This document shows, one piece after another, positions 47,892 through 57,058 of a stretch of 64,000 nt of DNA. A program made the position numbers and the translations under genes. This DNA comes from JAXHTY01 sp034189225 (GTDB taxonomy: Bacteria > Desulfobacterota > Desulfobacteria > Desulfobacterales > Desulfosudaceae): contig JAXHVL010000101.1 in assembly GCA_034189225.1 (NCBI GenBank), positions 1-64,000 on the forward strand. Reading direction: 5' to 3'. Under the pieces are notes generated by a model that ran no database searches, had not been told where the DNA came from, and saw only the letters and a list, made by a program, of their open reading frames with translations. Position 1 is the stretch's first letter; each line of letters starts with the position of its first letter.

Positions 47892-49021
47892 TGACCTCCT
47901 CCTCTCCGAAAGAAGTACTGCAATTCATCGCTTTCTTTAACGCGGCGGTCAATAATATCCGTCTCTATTCCCCCGACCATCCCCAGGCGGTCCGGCGTCT
48001 GGAAACGGCATATACCGTCCTGAGCGATATCCTGAGCACCCGGGAGACCATTACCTTCATGCGAATCGAAAACGACCTGGTTGTGGACAAATCCCCGATC
48101 CGGTCCCGGGAACCCCATCCCGACCAGTTCGCCCATATTCTGCAGAGTGCCGGTGTGGAGCGCCTGACCTTTGATCAGGGCCTGGCAAAAGAGGAATTCA
48201 CGGATTTTATCATGGCATTTACCGCTCCTGAAACCCCCGCGATTAAAACCACTGCTCACATCAAAATCGGATATGTGGATGCCGGCGGATCGGGGCGGAA
48301 AGGCCGGCAGCCCACGGCTGCGGAAAAAGCCCATATCGAAAAGATGCGGCAGGCCCGGGCGGCGGGCTACAAAGCCCTGAAGGGGGTGCTTGGGGAGATA
48401 AAGCAGCACAAAACAATCGACATGGATACCGTCAACAGGGAAATCCGGACATTGGCCGAAAACCTTCCCGTTGACATGAACCCTCTTCACCTGCTGATGC
48501 CCCTTGATCCCCACACCAATTACACGGCCCGCCACATGATCAATGTATGCCTGCTCACCCTCAGCCAGGCCATCTCTCTGGGCTTTAAAAATGATCACGT
48601 CCAAAAAATCGGTATCGCGGCCCTGCTGTTTGATGTGGGCAAACTGTTCATCGCTGACGACATTATCACCAAGCCTTCGGCCCTTACCCCGGCCGAACGC
48701 AAAATCGTTGAAAGCCACACCGTCAAGGGGGCCCGTTACATCCTGGGCATGGCGGAAATCCCCAAGCTGGCCGTACTTTGCGCGCTTGAGCATCACCGGC
48801 GGTTCGACGGCACCGGGTATCCCGCACTGACCCGGGGATGGGAACCGAACATTGTCAGTCAGATGGTGACCATTGCCGACGCCTTTGACGCCATGCGAAG
48901 CCAGCGGCCTTACCAGGCCCCCATGCCCATGGAAAAAATCATCGGCATCCTCAAAAAAGAAAAAGGCACCACCTTTCACCCCTACCTGGTGGACCGGTTC
49001 CTTCAACTGGTTTTGCAGTAA
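47891..49021 (+). CDS. HD-GYP domain protein with altered HD dyad
   Basis: 376 residues. The shared N-terminal domain (1-125) is followed by an HD-GYP phosphodiesterase fold: RHMINVCLL (near 213), ALLFDVGK (near 247), SHTVKGARYIL, EHHRRFDGTGYP and VTIADAFDAM. The canonical HD dyad in ALLHDIGK is FD here, so a metal ligand is lost while HH and GYP remain. Known HD-GYP proteins cleave cyclic di-GMP; this one may be a binder rather than an enzyme. The start at 47891 has GGAGGGAAACC just upstream; the GTG/ATG at 47849 lies inside the previous gene. Confidence 0.82.
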   Translation: MTSSSPKEVLQFIAFFNAAVNNIRLYSPDHPQAVRRLETAYTVLSDILSTRETITFMRIENDLVVDKSPIRSREPHPDQFAHILQSAGVERLTFDQGLAKEEFTDFIMAFTAPETPAIKTTAHIKIGYVDAGGSGRKGRQPTAAEKAHIEKMRQARAAGYKALKGVLGEIKQHKTIDMDTVNREIRTLAENLPVDMNPLHLLMPLDPHTNYTARHMINVCLLTLSQAISLGFKNDHVQKIGIAALLFDVGKLFIADDIITKPSALTPAERKIVESHTVKGARYILGMAEIPKLAVLCALEHHRRFDGTGYPALTRGWEPNIVSQMVTIADAFDAMRSQRPYQAPMPMEKIIGILKKEKGTTFHPYLVDRFLQLVLQ

Positions 49022-49120
49022 CCCCTCTCCCCCCGAGAGAAGCCGTTTTTGATGATCCCTGTTACAAGGGGGGCGTCCAAACCAAAATCCAAATCCAAAG
49101 GACTTTCAAGGAACTTAATC

Positions 49121-49426
49121 TGCCAATTTATTGTAAACATATCAATTTTATTTAATTTATCAGTTTATTGCCCAGTTTTTCAGTTTGCCGAAACAACTGA
49201 ACAGCAACACGTGCCCAGCCCCTTGCAGCGCAGCCGAGCAGGGGCGGTTTTTTCGGAAGACGTGGGCAGACTGTCTGAGCAGACGAGGCTTACCGCATCT
49301 GCAGAAAAGGACAGGCGAGTTTCTGCCCGCGCCGAAAAAACCGTTCCTGCGAGGGTAGCCGAAGGCCAAGCTGCGGGGCGCCCTTTCTTTTGCATACTTT
49401 TCTTTGGGCGAGCAAAGAAAAGTATG
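49121..49426 (-). repeat. dispersed foldback repeat R1, copy C
   Basis: An uninterrupted copy. Hairpin arms near 49242-49268 and 49323-49344. The end has CATACTTTTCTTT, GGGCGAGC, AAAGAAAAGTATG without any insertion and serves as the empty-site reference for copy D. It includes a GGAACTTAATCTGCC junction close to 49110. Confidence 0.9.
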
Positions 49427-49485
49427 AAAGAAAAAATGGGTCGTTTAGCACAAATAGCGGTAAAAAACCAAGCCTCGCGCAAATT

Positions 49486-49536
49486 CCATACTGCAAAAAC
49501 ACCGCGGCGGAATTGGACGGTTTTTACAAAGCCATC
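49486..49536 (-). repeat. short dispersed repeat R3 (degenerate copy)
   Basis: CTGCAAAAACACCGCGGCGG ... TTTTTACAAAGCC, upstream of the TPR membrane protein. Confidence 0.65.
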
Positions 49537-49578
49537 AGCTTTGATCATTGCCGCAAGATATTGTATGATCGTCAGATC

Positions 49579-51771
49579 ATGAAAGACGCACCAAACACAG
49601 AAACCCCGGAGCGCCGGCGTCGAAGGAATGGGCTGATCATCGGCGGCCTGATCGTCTTTACGCTGATTATCTACAGCAATACGCTGCATGTGCCCTTTGT
49701 CTTTGATGACCTGCCCAACATCGTCGAGCGGACAGACCTTCACCTCCGGCAGCTGACCCTCGATTCCGTGCTCGACACTTTCACCCGGGGCAAGAACGGG
49801 GATGAAGCACTGCACCGCCCCGTGAGCAACTTCACCTTTGCCCTGAATTTCTATCTCGGCGGCTTCAATGTTACAGGGTACCATCTTGTCAACCTGGCAA
49901 TCCACATGACAACGGCCGTCTTTCTGTTTAAAACCCTTATGCTGATGCTGGCCGCCCGGGGAAACCGGTATTCAGAAAACGAGCGCCTGCGCATCGCCGG
50001 CATCGCCGCCATGCTGTGGGTTATTCATCCCATTCAGATCCAGGCGGTCACTTACATCGTGCAACGCATGGCGTCTCTTGCGGCCATGTTTTACATTCTT
50101 GGATTCTGGGCCTGGCTGCGCTTTCGACTGAGTGGCAACCGGCGCTATGGTTTCTTTGTAATTTCCGGATTGATGGCGGTCCTGGCCGTTTTGACCAAGC
50201 AGAACGCGGTGATGTTCCCTGTGGGGATTCTGCTGCTGGAATGGCTGGTGCTGTCGGGGATGCAACAGCCGGGTCTGGGTTTAAAAAAGCGAATGGCGGC
50301 CCTCACGGTACTGGTGCTGGCGGGAATGGTTATCGCGATGCTGGCTGCCTACAGCATTGAGGCGACCACCCTTTTTGATGATTACGCTAAAAAGCCGTTT
50401 ACGCTGACAGAACGGCTGCTCACCCAGCCGCGGGTCATTTTCTTTCATCTGTACCAGATACTGGCACTGATGCCGGAATATTACTGCATCGACCATGCAT
50501 TTTCCAAATCCACGGGCCTGACGACCCCGACCACCACCCTCTTTGCCATTCTCGGCATCATAGCCGCCACGGGTGTTGCCATCGGGCTGCGCAAACGGCT
50601 GCCACTGGTCTGTTTTGCCGTGCTGTTCTTCCTGTCTCACCATGCCGTGGAATCTACGTTTTTGCCGCTGCAACTCGTATTTGAACACCGAAACTACCTG
50701 CCGTCGCTCTTTTTGTTTCTGCCCGTGGCCCTGGCCGTCAACCGCCTGCTGGTGTTCTATGCCGGCCGCAGCCGGTTTGTCTATTATGTCATCGCCCTAG
50801 TGACCACCTGCACCTTTATCTTTATCGGCATGTGCACCCATGTTCGCAATTACGACTGGCGCTCCCCGGAAACCCTCTGGAAGGACGCCTCTCGAAAATA
50901 TCCCGGCATTACCCGGCCCTATCACAACCTTGGCTATTATTACCAGCGGCAGGGAGCGGTGCAGAAAGCGCTGGATACCTATGAAATCGCCCTGACCAGG
51001 CGCGATCATGACTGGAAGCTGAAAAAAATCCTCACCCTGGGCAACATGGCGCGGCTCTATTGTCAACGGCAGGATTATCAGAGGGCCGAAGCCGCCCTTC
51101 AGCGCGCCGCGGCCATCGCCGAAAAGGTTACCGGCGATGCGAATGCCATCTATAAAATCGAAGAAAAAAAATACATTCTGCTGTTAAGCAAGATATACAG
51201 CCACACCCGGCCGGAACTTGCCGATGAAACCGTCGACCGTGCCATCAAATTCACAAAAGCCGCCGGGCCGCTAGGCAGGCTTTACGATATAAAAGGAATG
51301 CTGGCGCTTCACCGCGGGGATTTCAACGGCGCGAGAAACGCCTTTTTGCAGGTGCGCCGACTAAAACGGAACAATGCCATGGCCAACCTCAAGCTGGGCG
51401 TAACCGCCACATGCACTGGAGCGCTTGAAAAAGGCCGCCGGTACCTTGAACAGTTCATTGCCGAACACCCCCGTCATGCACCGGCGCATCTGTACCTGGC
51501 CGAGAACCGGCTGCTGGCCCGCAACCACGACGCCGCCGAAGCCGGCATGACAGCATTTATTGAAAACACCGGCATAAAAACAATCAAAGAACTTATCCTA
51601 AACATCCGAAAGGGTGATGTCGAGACCCTTCCGCTGGTCGACAGCAGCCGCACACTGGAATTGCTGAACAACTGCCTGAACCATTACATCCCCTCAATAT
51701 CCGATCATTCGGGCCATAAGACCCATTCACCGGCCAGTGGCAAGCAGCCGCTCCCCCCGTCTGATGGCTGA
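49579..51771 (+). CDS. multi-spanning TPR protein, TMTC/GT-C-like
   Basis: 730 residues. The first ~425 residues hold about twelve hydrophobic helices. The first periplasmic loop has FVFDDLPNIVERTD, with an acidic DD pair as in GT-C glycosyltransferases. From about residue 440 the chain is TPR: NLGYYYQRQGAVQKALDTYEIAL, LYCQRQDYQRAEAALQRAA, LKLGVTATCTGALEKG. The overall plan is that of TMTC-type proteins, which move mannose or other sugars from a lipid donor to protein; activity is inferred. The start at 49579 follows a repeat region; a longer frame from 49390 would cover R1/R3 repeat DNA. The ribosome site is weak. Confidence 0.72.
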   Translation: MKDAPNTETPERRRRRNGLIIGGLIVFTLIIYSNTLHVPFVFDDLPNIVERTDLHLRQLTLDSVLDTFTRGKNGDEALHRPVSNFTFALNFYLGGFNVTGYHLVNLAIHMTTAVFLFKTLMLMLAARGNRYSENERLRIAGIAAMLWVIHPIQIQAVTYIVQRMASLAAMFYILGFWAWLRFRLSGNRRYGFFVISGLMAVLAVLTKQNAVMFPVGILLLEWLVLSGMQQPGLGLKKRMAALTVLVLAGMVIAMLAAYSIEATTLFDDYAKKPFTLTERLLTQPRVIFFHLYQILALMPEYYCIDHAFSKSTGLTTPTTTLFAILGIIAATGVAIGLRKRLPLVCFAVLFFLSHHAVESTFLPLQLVFEHRNYLPSLFLFLPVALAVNRLLVFYAGRSRFVYYVIALVTTCTFIFIGMCTHVRNYDWRSPETLWKDASRKYPGITRPYHNLGYYYQRQGAVQKALDTYEIALTRRDHDWKLKKILTLGNMARLYCQRQDYQRAEAALQRAAAIAEKVTGDANAIYKIEEKKYILLLSKIYSHTRPELADETVDRAIKFTKAAGPLGRLYDIKGMLALHRGDFNGARNAFLQVRRLKRNNAMANLKLGVTATCTGALEKGRRYLEQFIAEHPRHAPAHLYLAENRLLARNHDAAEAGMTAFIENTGIKTIKELILNIRKGDVETLPLVDSSRTLELLNNCLNHYIPSISDHSGHKTHSPASGKQPLPPSDG

Positions 51772-51959
51772 CGCAGGTATAATTTACCGCGAAATTTATC
51801 ATAATTCGCTTGCGTTTTAAAAAAAAAGGGGATATTCTTATCGACAGTCGCGGTTGAAAGGTACCGTGACCGATTCGTTGTAACAGGGAGAATCCATTTG
51901 TCAAAGTGGCATCCTCCGGTTGGTAACGTTGAAAATTTTTAAGAAAGGAGGATGGTGTC

Positions 51960-52160
51960 ATGGCCAATGGAATCGTAAAATGGTTTAATGACGGTAAAGG
52001 GTTCGGATTTATTGAGCAGGAAGATGGACCGGATGTTTTTGTTCATCATTCAGCGATCAATGCGGAAGGCTTCAGGTCCCTTAATGAAGGGGACCGGGTT
52101 TCCTTTGACATAGAAGAAGGACAAAAAGGCCCTGCTGCTGTAAACGTAACCGTAATTTAG
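51960..52160 (+). CDS. cold-shock (CSD) RNA chaperone
   Basis: 66 residues. NGIVKWFNDGKGFGFIEQE contains RNP1 (KGFGFI), and DVFVHHSAI is RNP2. These bind single-stranded RNA/DNA and melt structures. The leader from 51772 is long (about 185 bp) with AAAGGAGG before the ATG, as is common for cold-shock genes. A strong terminator follows at 52181, so it is monocistronic. Confidence 0.96.
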   Translation: MANGIVKWFNDGKGFGFIEQEDGPDVFVHHSAINAEGFRSLNEGDRVSFDIEEGQKGPAAVNVTVI

Positions 52161-52180
52161 TTTTTCTGTACCGACAAAAC

Positions 52181-52218
52181 AACAAAAAGGCATTCCTGAG
52201 AAGGAATGCCTTTTTGTT
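52181..52218 (+). terminator. Rho-independent terminator of the cold-shock gene
   Basis: A 16-bp stem, AACAAAAAGGCATTCC and its complement, with a TGAGAA loop. It is 20 bp after the stop and ends in a T-rich run. Confidence 0.93.
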
Positions 52219-52440
52219 TCTGGCCTGGAGGGGAGGGACGTAAACCCTGTGAAAAACGGGGAGCCCTGCTGACCGGTATCTGTTTCCGTCAGCCTTCTAT
52301 CGCCTCGGGCCACCGATCACCTTTCGCGCCCTGTTTTACACAAACGTTGAATTTTCTGTCAGTATATATCGTACGACATTGAAAAGTCAAGCAAAAACCG
52401 CATGAACAGAAAAATCATGCTTCCAAGGAACTTCATCTCC

Positions 52441-52899
52441 CACTTTATTATAACCATATCATTTTATTTAATTTTTCAGTTTAATGCCACGCATATTCGC
52501 TTGCCGAAGAAATGAACAGCAACACGTGCCCCGCCCCTTGCAGCGCAGCCGAGCAGGGGCGGTTTTTTCGGAAGACGCGGGCAGACTGTCTGAGCAGACG
52601 AGGCTTAACGCATCTGCACAAAAGGACAGGCGAGTTTCTGCCCGCGCCGAAAAAACCGTTCCTGCGAGGGTAGCCGAAGGCCCAGCTGCGGGGCGCCCTT
52701 TCTTTTGCATACTTTTCTTTGACGGCTTCGTAAAAAGTCCAATATCTGCGTTGCGATGTATCTCTCGTCATGTCACGTACGGCTAAGTACGCTCCATTCC
52801 TCGAGATACATCGACGCCTTGATCTTGAACTTTTTACTTTGCCGTCCGCAAGCGACTTTTTACGAGACCATCTTCTTTGGGCGAGCAAAGAAAAGTATG
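52441..52899 (-). repeat. dispersed foldback repeat R1, copy D (interrupted by R2)
   Basis: Same orientation and sequence as copy C. Its CATACTTTTCTTT / GGGCGAGC end is split by an R2 element at 52721-52872. With the insert removed the copy is contiguous again. No gene is present between 52161 and 52943 apart from the cold-shock terminator. Confidence 0.9.
52715..52878 (+). mobile_element. complete R2 element (MITE-like) with 6-bp target duplication
   Basis: The element is 52721-52872 (152 bp). The ends GACGGCTTCGTAAAAAGTC and the complement of GACTTTTTACGAGACCATC form a 19-bp terminal inverted repeat with four mismatches. TTCTTT flanks it at 52715-52720 and 52873-52878. The inside folds too (GATGTATCTC...GAGATACATC). 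It has no coding capacity. Copy C of R1 shows the same site empty, so the element has moved, presumably with a transposase from elsewhere. Confidence 0.85.
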
Positions 52900-52943
52900 A
52901 ACAAAAAATGGGTTGTTTGAAAAAATCTACGAAGCCCCATGCT

Positions 52944-54245
52944 TTAAAGGGCCAGTCGCCGGGACTGAAGCGACTGGAAGGTGCGGATCAAACCATATTG
53001 TTCCCGCACTTCCCGAAAGGCATCCAGGCAAGGATAACCAGCCGGCAGCATATCCGCTTTCATACGGGCATCCTTGGCCAGGTAAACGCGGCCACCATGA
53101 TCGGCAACGATGTCATCCAGGGTATCCAGGAGGGCGAAAACAGCTGGATGCGCCTTGAAATCAAGAGCCAGGGTATACCCCGCCCGGGGAAAACTCAAAT
53201 AATTGTCGTTTTCTTCGCCCAGCAGCTTCAGCACCCCGAGAAAAGGTGTAGCGCCATGCCGACGAATCTCTGAAAAAATCCGGCGCAGACCTGCCGCGCC
53301 GGCGGCCTTGGGCAATACAAACTGATATTGAAGCATGCCGCTTCTGCCATAGAGGCGATGCCACTGGCCGAGCCGATCCAGGGGGAAAAAAAACGATTCA
53401 ACCGACACCCGGTGTTCACTCTTTTGCATTCGATAGTAACGGGCATACAACCGGTTAAATAAACGAGCGGACCGTGGCATCAGCAGCCAGCCGGGAAACC
53501 TCCCCGGTACCGTCAGTTCTTGTTTCGGCGCGTATCGCAGATCTCCCGTCATAGCATGCCGGCCCATGAAGACCAGCCCCCGCCCGATGTCGGTGCCGGT
53601 GCCGGTGCAATCCACCCAGGCCACCAGGTAGGGCCAATGGCCATGCCGCCCAAAACAATCAAGCAGCGCTTTGAGGTTTTCGGCGAAGACCACCCCGCTG
53701 TCCATGTATGCACTGACAACCCGCCGCATTCGCAGGGTGGCGGACAGAACAATCCCTGTCAGGCCCATACCGCCGCATGTGGCATGAAACAGGTCCGGAT
53801 TTTCATTGGCCGAACAGGTAACCACGCTGCCGTCGGCCAGCATCAGGGTAAAATCATGCACCCATCGGCTGAAACTGCCGTCCAGGTGATGGTTCTTCCC
53901 ATGCACATCACTGGCAATAGCCCCGCCTACGGTCACGTGCCGGGTGCCCGGGGTGACCGGCAGAAACCAGCCTCTTGGCAGCAGCGCCGAAATGACCTCG
54001 CCCAGGGATATGCCCGCCTCGCAACGGAGCACGCCCGTTGCGTCGTCAAAATGCACAACCCGGTTCATCGGCGTAACCAGCAACACGTTTTCGCCCAGCG
54101 CACTATCCCCGTAGCTCCTGCCAAGTCCGTGAGCAATCCATTGACTTCCTTGCTTCAGACAGTCGGCCACATCACTTCCCGCCATGCACTGAAAGATGCG
54201 GGCCGGTGTTTCCGGATATCTGCCCCAGCCGGTTAATGTCATCAT
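52944..54245 (-). CDS. DprE1-like FAD-dependent oxidase
   Basis: 433 residues, FAD-linked oxidase (VAO/PCMH type). HGLGRSYGDSAL binds the FAD pyrophosphate, and TPGTRHVTVGGAIASDVHG with GGMGLTGIVLSA are typical of decaprenylphosphoryl-ribose 2-oxidases. It would oxidise a polyprenyl-phospho-ribose at C2 on the way to arabinose. A longer frame to 54455 is open, but it overlaps the upstream gene; ATG 54245 overlaps that gene's stop. Context: the neighbouring UbiA-type protein makes the lipid-linked substrate. The reductase partner DprE2 is not in this window. Confidence 0.82.
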   Translation of the reverse strand: MMTLTGWGRYPETPARIFQCMAGSDVADCLKQGSQWIAHGLGRSYGDSALGENVLLVTPMNRVVHFDDATGVLRCEAGISLGEVISALLPRGWFLPVTPGTRHVTVGGAIASDVHGKNHHLDGSFSRWVHDFTLMLADGSVVTCSANENPDLFHATCGGMGLTGIVLSATLRMRRVVSAYMDSGVVFAENLKALLDCFGRHGHWPYLVAWVDCTGTGTDIGRGLVFMGRHAMTGDLRYAPKQELTVPGRFPGWLLMPRSARLFNRLYARYYRMQKSEHRVSVESFFFPLDRLGQWHRLYGRSGMLQYQFVLPKAAGAAGLRRIFSEIRRHGATPFLGVLKLLGEENDNYLSFPRAGYTLALDFKAHPAVFALLDTLDDIVADHGGRVYLAKDARMKADMLPAGYPCLDAFREVREQYGLIRTFQSLQSRRLAL

Positions 54246-55120
54246 AGCATATCCGTATAAATCAGCAGCCAAAGCGTTGCCACCCACAACACCACGCACG
54301 CCTGAAGATAAACATCCGTCAGCAAGGACCTGACCGGCGCGCAATCCCGCCCCGACCGGAAAACGAGCCAGAGGTACCGCGCGATGCCCGGCACCACCCA
54401 CAAGGCGGAAAGACACAGCATACCGGTGCCGTGCTCCTGGATCACCGGCGGCCAAAGCGTATATCCGATATACAACAGGCAGGAAAGAGCGGCCAGGAAT
54501 TTGACCGCCCGGGAAAGAAACCGGCGGCTGTATTGGCGGCCCGGCCAGCCGCCCGTTTCATTCATGGCCACCAGATCACAACGGCGTTTGGCAAATGCAA
54601 TAAACAGGGCCAGCAGGAGGGTCATGGCCGTGAGCCACCAGGAGACCCTGACCCCGATCAACACCGACCCGCTGAACACCCGGATGACAAATCCACCGGC
54701 CACGCTCAGTGCGTCTGCCAGAAAAACCTTCTGAAGCACCAGCGAATAGGCGGCATTCAAAACCACGTATCCGCACATAAGAAGAAAAAAATTCAGCTGC
54801 TGCCAGGGCGCAGCCAGCAGGCTGCTTAAAACGAGCAGCATCGCAAAAAATGCCATTGCACCCCGCGGGCTCACCGCTCCGGCGGCCAAGGGGCGATGCC
54901 GCTTAACCGGATGAAGCCGGTCTTTGTCAACATCCACGATATCATTCATCACATACACCGCGCTGCTGGCGAGACAAAAGGCTGCAAACCCCTGAGCAAC
55001 CGCGGCCAGAAGCGGCAACACCATCAACTGGTGCGCAAAAAAAAGCGGCACAAAAACAAACCCGTTTTTGATATAATGGTGTGGTCGTGCCAGCTTGATA
55101 TATGCCGTCAGCAATGACAA
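54242..55120 (-). CDS. UbiA-family prenyltransferase (decaprenyl-phosphate phosphoribosyltransferase-like)
   Basis: 292 residues, about eight or nine membrane helices. RPHHYIKNGFVFVPLFFA starts the protein, and NDIVDVDKDRLHPVKRHRP (near 59) is the Mg-diphosphate motif typical of the group that moves phosphoribose to polyprenyl phosphate. Together with the DprE1-like enzyme it should make polyprenyl-phosphoryl pentose for a cell-wall or surface glycan. The start is TTG at 55120, with GGGAGAG 10 nt upstream. It is the first gene of this two-gene unit. Confidence 0.8.
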   Translation of the reverse strand: MSLLTAYIKLARPHHYIKNGFVFVPLFFAHQLMVLPLLAAVAQGFAAFCLASSAVYVMNDIVDVDKDRLHPVKRHRPLAAGAVSPRGAMAFFAMLLVLSSLLAAPWQQLNFFLLMCGYVVLNAAYSLVLQKVFLADALSVAGGFVIRVFSGSVLIGVRVSWWLTAMTLLLALFIAFAKRRCDLVAMNETGGWPGRQYSRRFLSRAVKFLAALSCLLYIGYTLWPPVIQEHGTGMLCLSALWVVPGIARYLWLVFRSGRDCAPVRSLLTDVYLQACVVLWVATLWLLIYTDML

Positions 55121-55196
55121 AGGGGGTGCACTCTCCCTGTCCGGCCGTTGCAGGTTACGGACAAATTGTTTAAAAGATGCCTGTTCCCGGTTGATT

Positions 55197-55359
55197 TAAG
55201 GGTTCGTCGCAAAATAAGTTGAGCAAATTTGGCGCCGGAATTTTTTCCGTCTTCGAGGCGCGAGGAGGGAGAATAGCAAGCTATTTGACCGACTAAGCAA
55301 CAAAGAAGACGGGAAAAAGAACAAGCCAAATGGTCAAGTTATTTTGTGACGAACCCTAA
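55197..55359. mobile_element. 157-bp terminal-inverted-repeat element with TAA flanks
   Basis: GGGTTCGTC at 55200 and its complement ending at 55356 form ~25-bp terminal inverted repeats (GGGTTCGTCRCAAAATAA) with few mismatches. Inner arms CCGTCTTC / GAAGACGG continue the hairpin. TAA stands on both sides (55197-55199 and 55357-55359), a likely 3-bp target duplication. No coding capacity, so it would be a MITE. Confidence 0.72.
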
Positions 55360-55599
55360 CCATCATAGCAAATAACAGGGGCCAGCGCAAAAGCCGGTAT
55401 GCAACAGAGGGGATCTGATTTGACGGGGAGGGGGTATATGATATACAACACAAACTTTAGAAACGGACTAAGTGATCCGGGGCATAAATTGGATGATGTT
55501 TTTTCTTTGTGTCCTTCATGCTCTTCGCGGCAAAACGCAACCGTCTGAACCACGAAGACCATGACGCACCCAAAAGGGAAATGCAGGCTTTATTTATCA

Positions 55600-56976
55600 A
55601 TGAAAAATACCATGAAGACCCTGTTCTGCTGTCAAAACTGCGGACACCAGTCACCCAAGTGGATGGGCCGCTGCCCGGAATGTCAGGCGTGGGGCACCTT
55701 TGCCGAGGAAGCGACCGGCGCCGCAGCGCCAAAAAAGCAGGGCAGGCCCATACCGAAAGGAGCGGCGCCCGTATCCCTGGATTCCGTATCCCTGGCCGAA
55801 GACGAACGATTGCGGACCACCATCCGCGAGTTTGACCGCGTCCTCGGCGGGGGAATCGTTCCCGGGTCCCTCGTGCTCGTTGGCGGAGATCCGGGCATCG
55901 GCAAGTCCACGCTGGTGTTGCAGGCTGCGCAGAAACTGTCGGCGGCCGGCCACAAGACCCTTTATATATCCGGCGAGGAATCCCTCAAGCAGATCAAGAT
56001 GCGCAGCGAGCGCCTCTGCGATACGGTACCGGCGGACATGCTGGTGGCGGCGGAAACTAACATGGAAACCATTATTGCCGTCACCGAATCCACCCAGCCG
56101 CAGGTGCTGATCGTCGATTCCATCCAGACCATGGCAAGCAGCGAATTCACCTCCGCTCCCGGTAGCGTGGGCCAGGTCCGGGAAGCCACCATGCGGCTCA
56201 TGGCCCTTGCCAAACAAACCGGCGTACCCGTATTTCTCATCGGCCACGTCACCAAGGACGGCTCCATTGCCGGCCCCAAGATCATGGAACACATGGTGGA
56301 CACGGTTCTGTATTTCGAAGGCGACAAGAACCAGGTATTCCGCATTCTGCGGGCGGTGAAGAACCGGTTCGGTTCCACCAATGAGATCGGGGTATTTGAA
56401 ATGACCCAGACCGGCCTGGCGGAAGTGGACAACCCCTCGTCGGTCTTTCTCTCTGAAATGCCGGAAAACACCCCCGGCTCCATTGTCACGGCCAGCATGG
56501 AGGGCACCCGGCCGATTCTAGTTGAGTTACAGGCCCTTACCAGCCGGACCAGTCTGGGCATGCCCCGCCGGACCATCCTCGGCCTGGATTCCAACCGCGT
56601 GGCCCTGCTGGTGGCGGTAATGGAAAAAAAGCTGGGCATGGAGCTGATGGGATACGATATCTTCATGAATGTGGCCGGTGGGGTAAAAGTCACCGAACCG
56701 GCCGTGGACCTGGGAATTATCGCGGCGGTTGCATCAAGCTTCCTGGACCGGCCACTGCCCGCCGGTTGGGTGGTTCTTGGCGAGGCAGGTCTCACCGGCG
56801 AAGTGCGGGCCATCAGCCATATTGAAACGCGGGTTGCAGAAGCCAAGAAGATGGGGTTCACCGGCTGCCTGGTGCCCCATGGCAACCTGAAACGAATCAG
56901 AGATGAGACGGCATTGACCATCACCGGCATCAAGACCGTGGCCGATGCCGTGGATGTCCTTTTCGGAACCGCTTGA
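55600..56976 (+). CDS. radA: DNA repair protein RadA
   Basis: 458 residues. N-terminal zinc finger (CCQNCGHQSPKWMGRCPEC), RecA-like ATPase with GGDPGIGKSTLV (Walker A) and VLIVDSIQT (Walker B), the RadA motif KNRFGSTNEIG, and a C-terminal Lon-like domain. It acts in branch migration during recombination repair. The start is uncertain: ATGs at 55561, 55600 and 55612 are all possible and none has a perfect ribosome site. 55600 gives the usual length. Confidence 0.95.
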   Translation: MKNTMKTLFCCQNCGHQSPKWMGRCPECQAWGTFAEEATGAAAPKKQGRPIPKGAAPVSLDSVSLAEDERLRTTIREFDRVLGGGIVPGSLVLVGGDPGIGKSTLVLQAAQKLSAAGHKTLYISGEESLKQIKMRSERLCDTVPADMLVAAETNMETIIAVTESTQPQVLIVDSIQTMASSEFTSAPGSVGQVREATMRLMALAKQTGVPVFLIGHVTKDGSIAGPKIMEHMVDTVLYFEGDKNQVFRILRAVKNRFGSTNEIGVFEMTQTGLAEVDNPSSVFLSEMPENTPGSIVTASMEGTRPILVELQALTSRTSLGMPRRTILGLDSNRVALLVAVMEKKLGMELMGYDIFMNVAGGVKVTEPAVDLGIIAAVASSFLDRPLPAGWVVLGEAGLTGEVRAISHIETRVAEAKKMGFTGCLVPHGNLKRIRDETALTITGIKTVADAVDVLFGTA

Positions 56977-57058
56977 TTCATCGCTTACCTGCGCAGAGGA
57001 CGCAGCGCATTAACGCTCAGCGTGCACACAAGACCTTGGAGACAAAAAATCAAATAGT

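Noticed and set aside
49049..49582. 177-aa frame and similar frames in other R1 copies (69, 78 and 100 aa) sharing LQRSRAGAVFSED
   Set aside because: They lie wholly in repeated foldback DNA, lack consistent starts and ribosome sites, and their similarity follows from the DNA repeat.
54246..54455. 70-residue N-terminal extension of the DprE1-like protein
   Set aside because: It lies inside the UbiA gene; the ATG at 54245 overlaps that gene's stop and starts the conserved domain.
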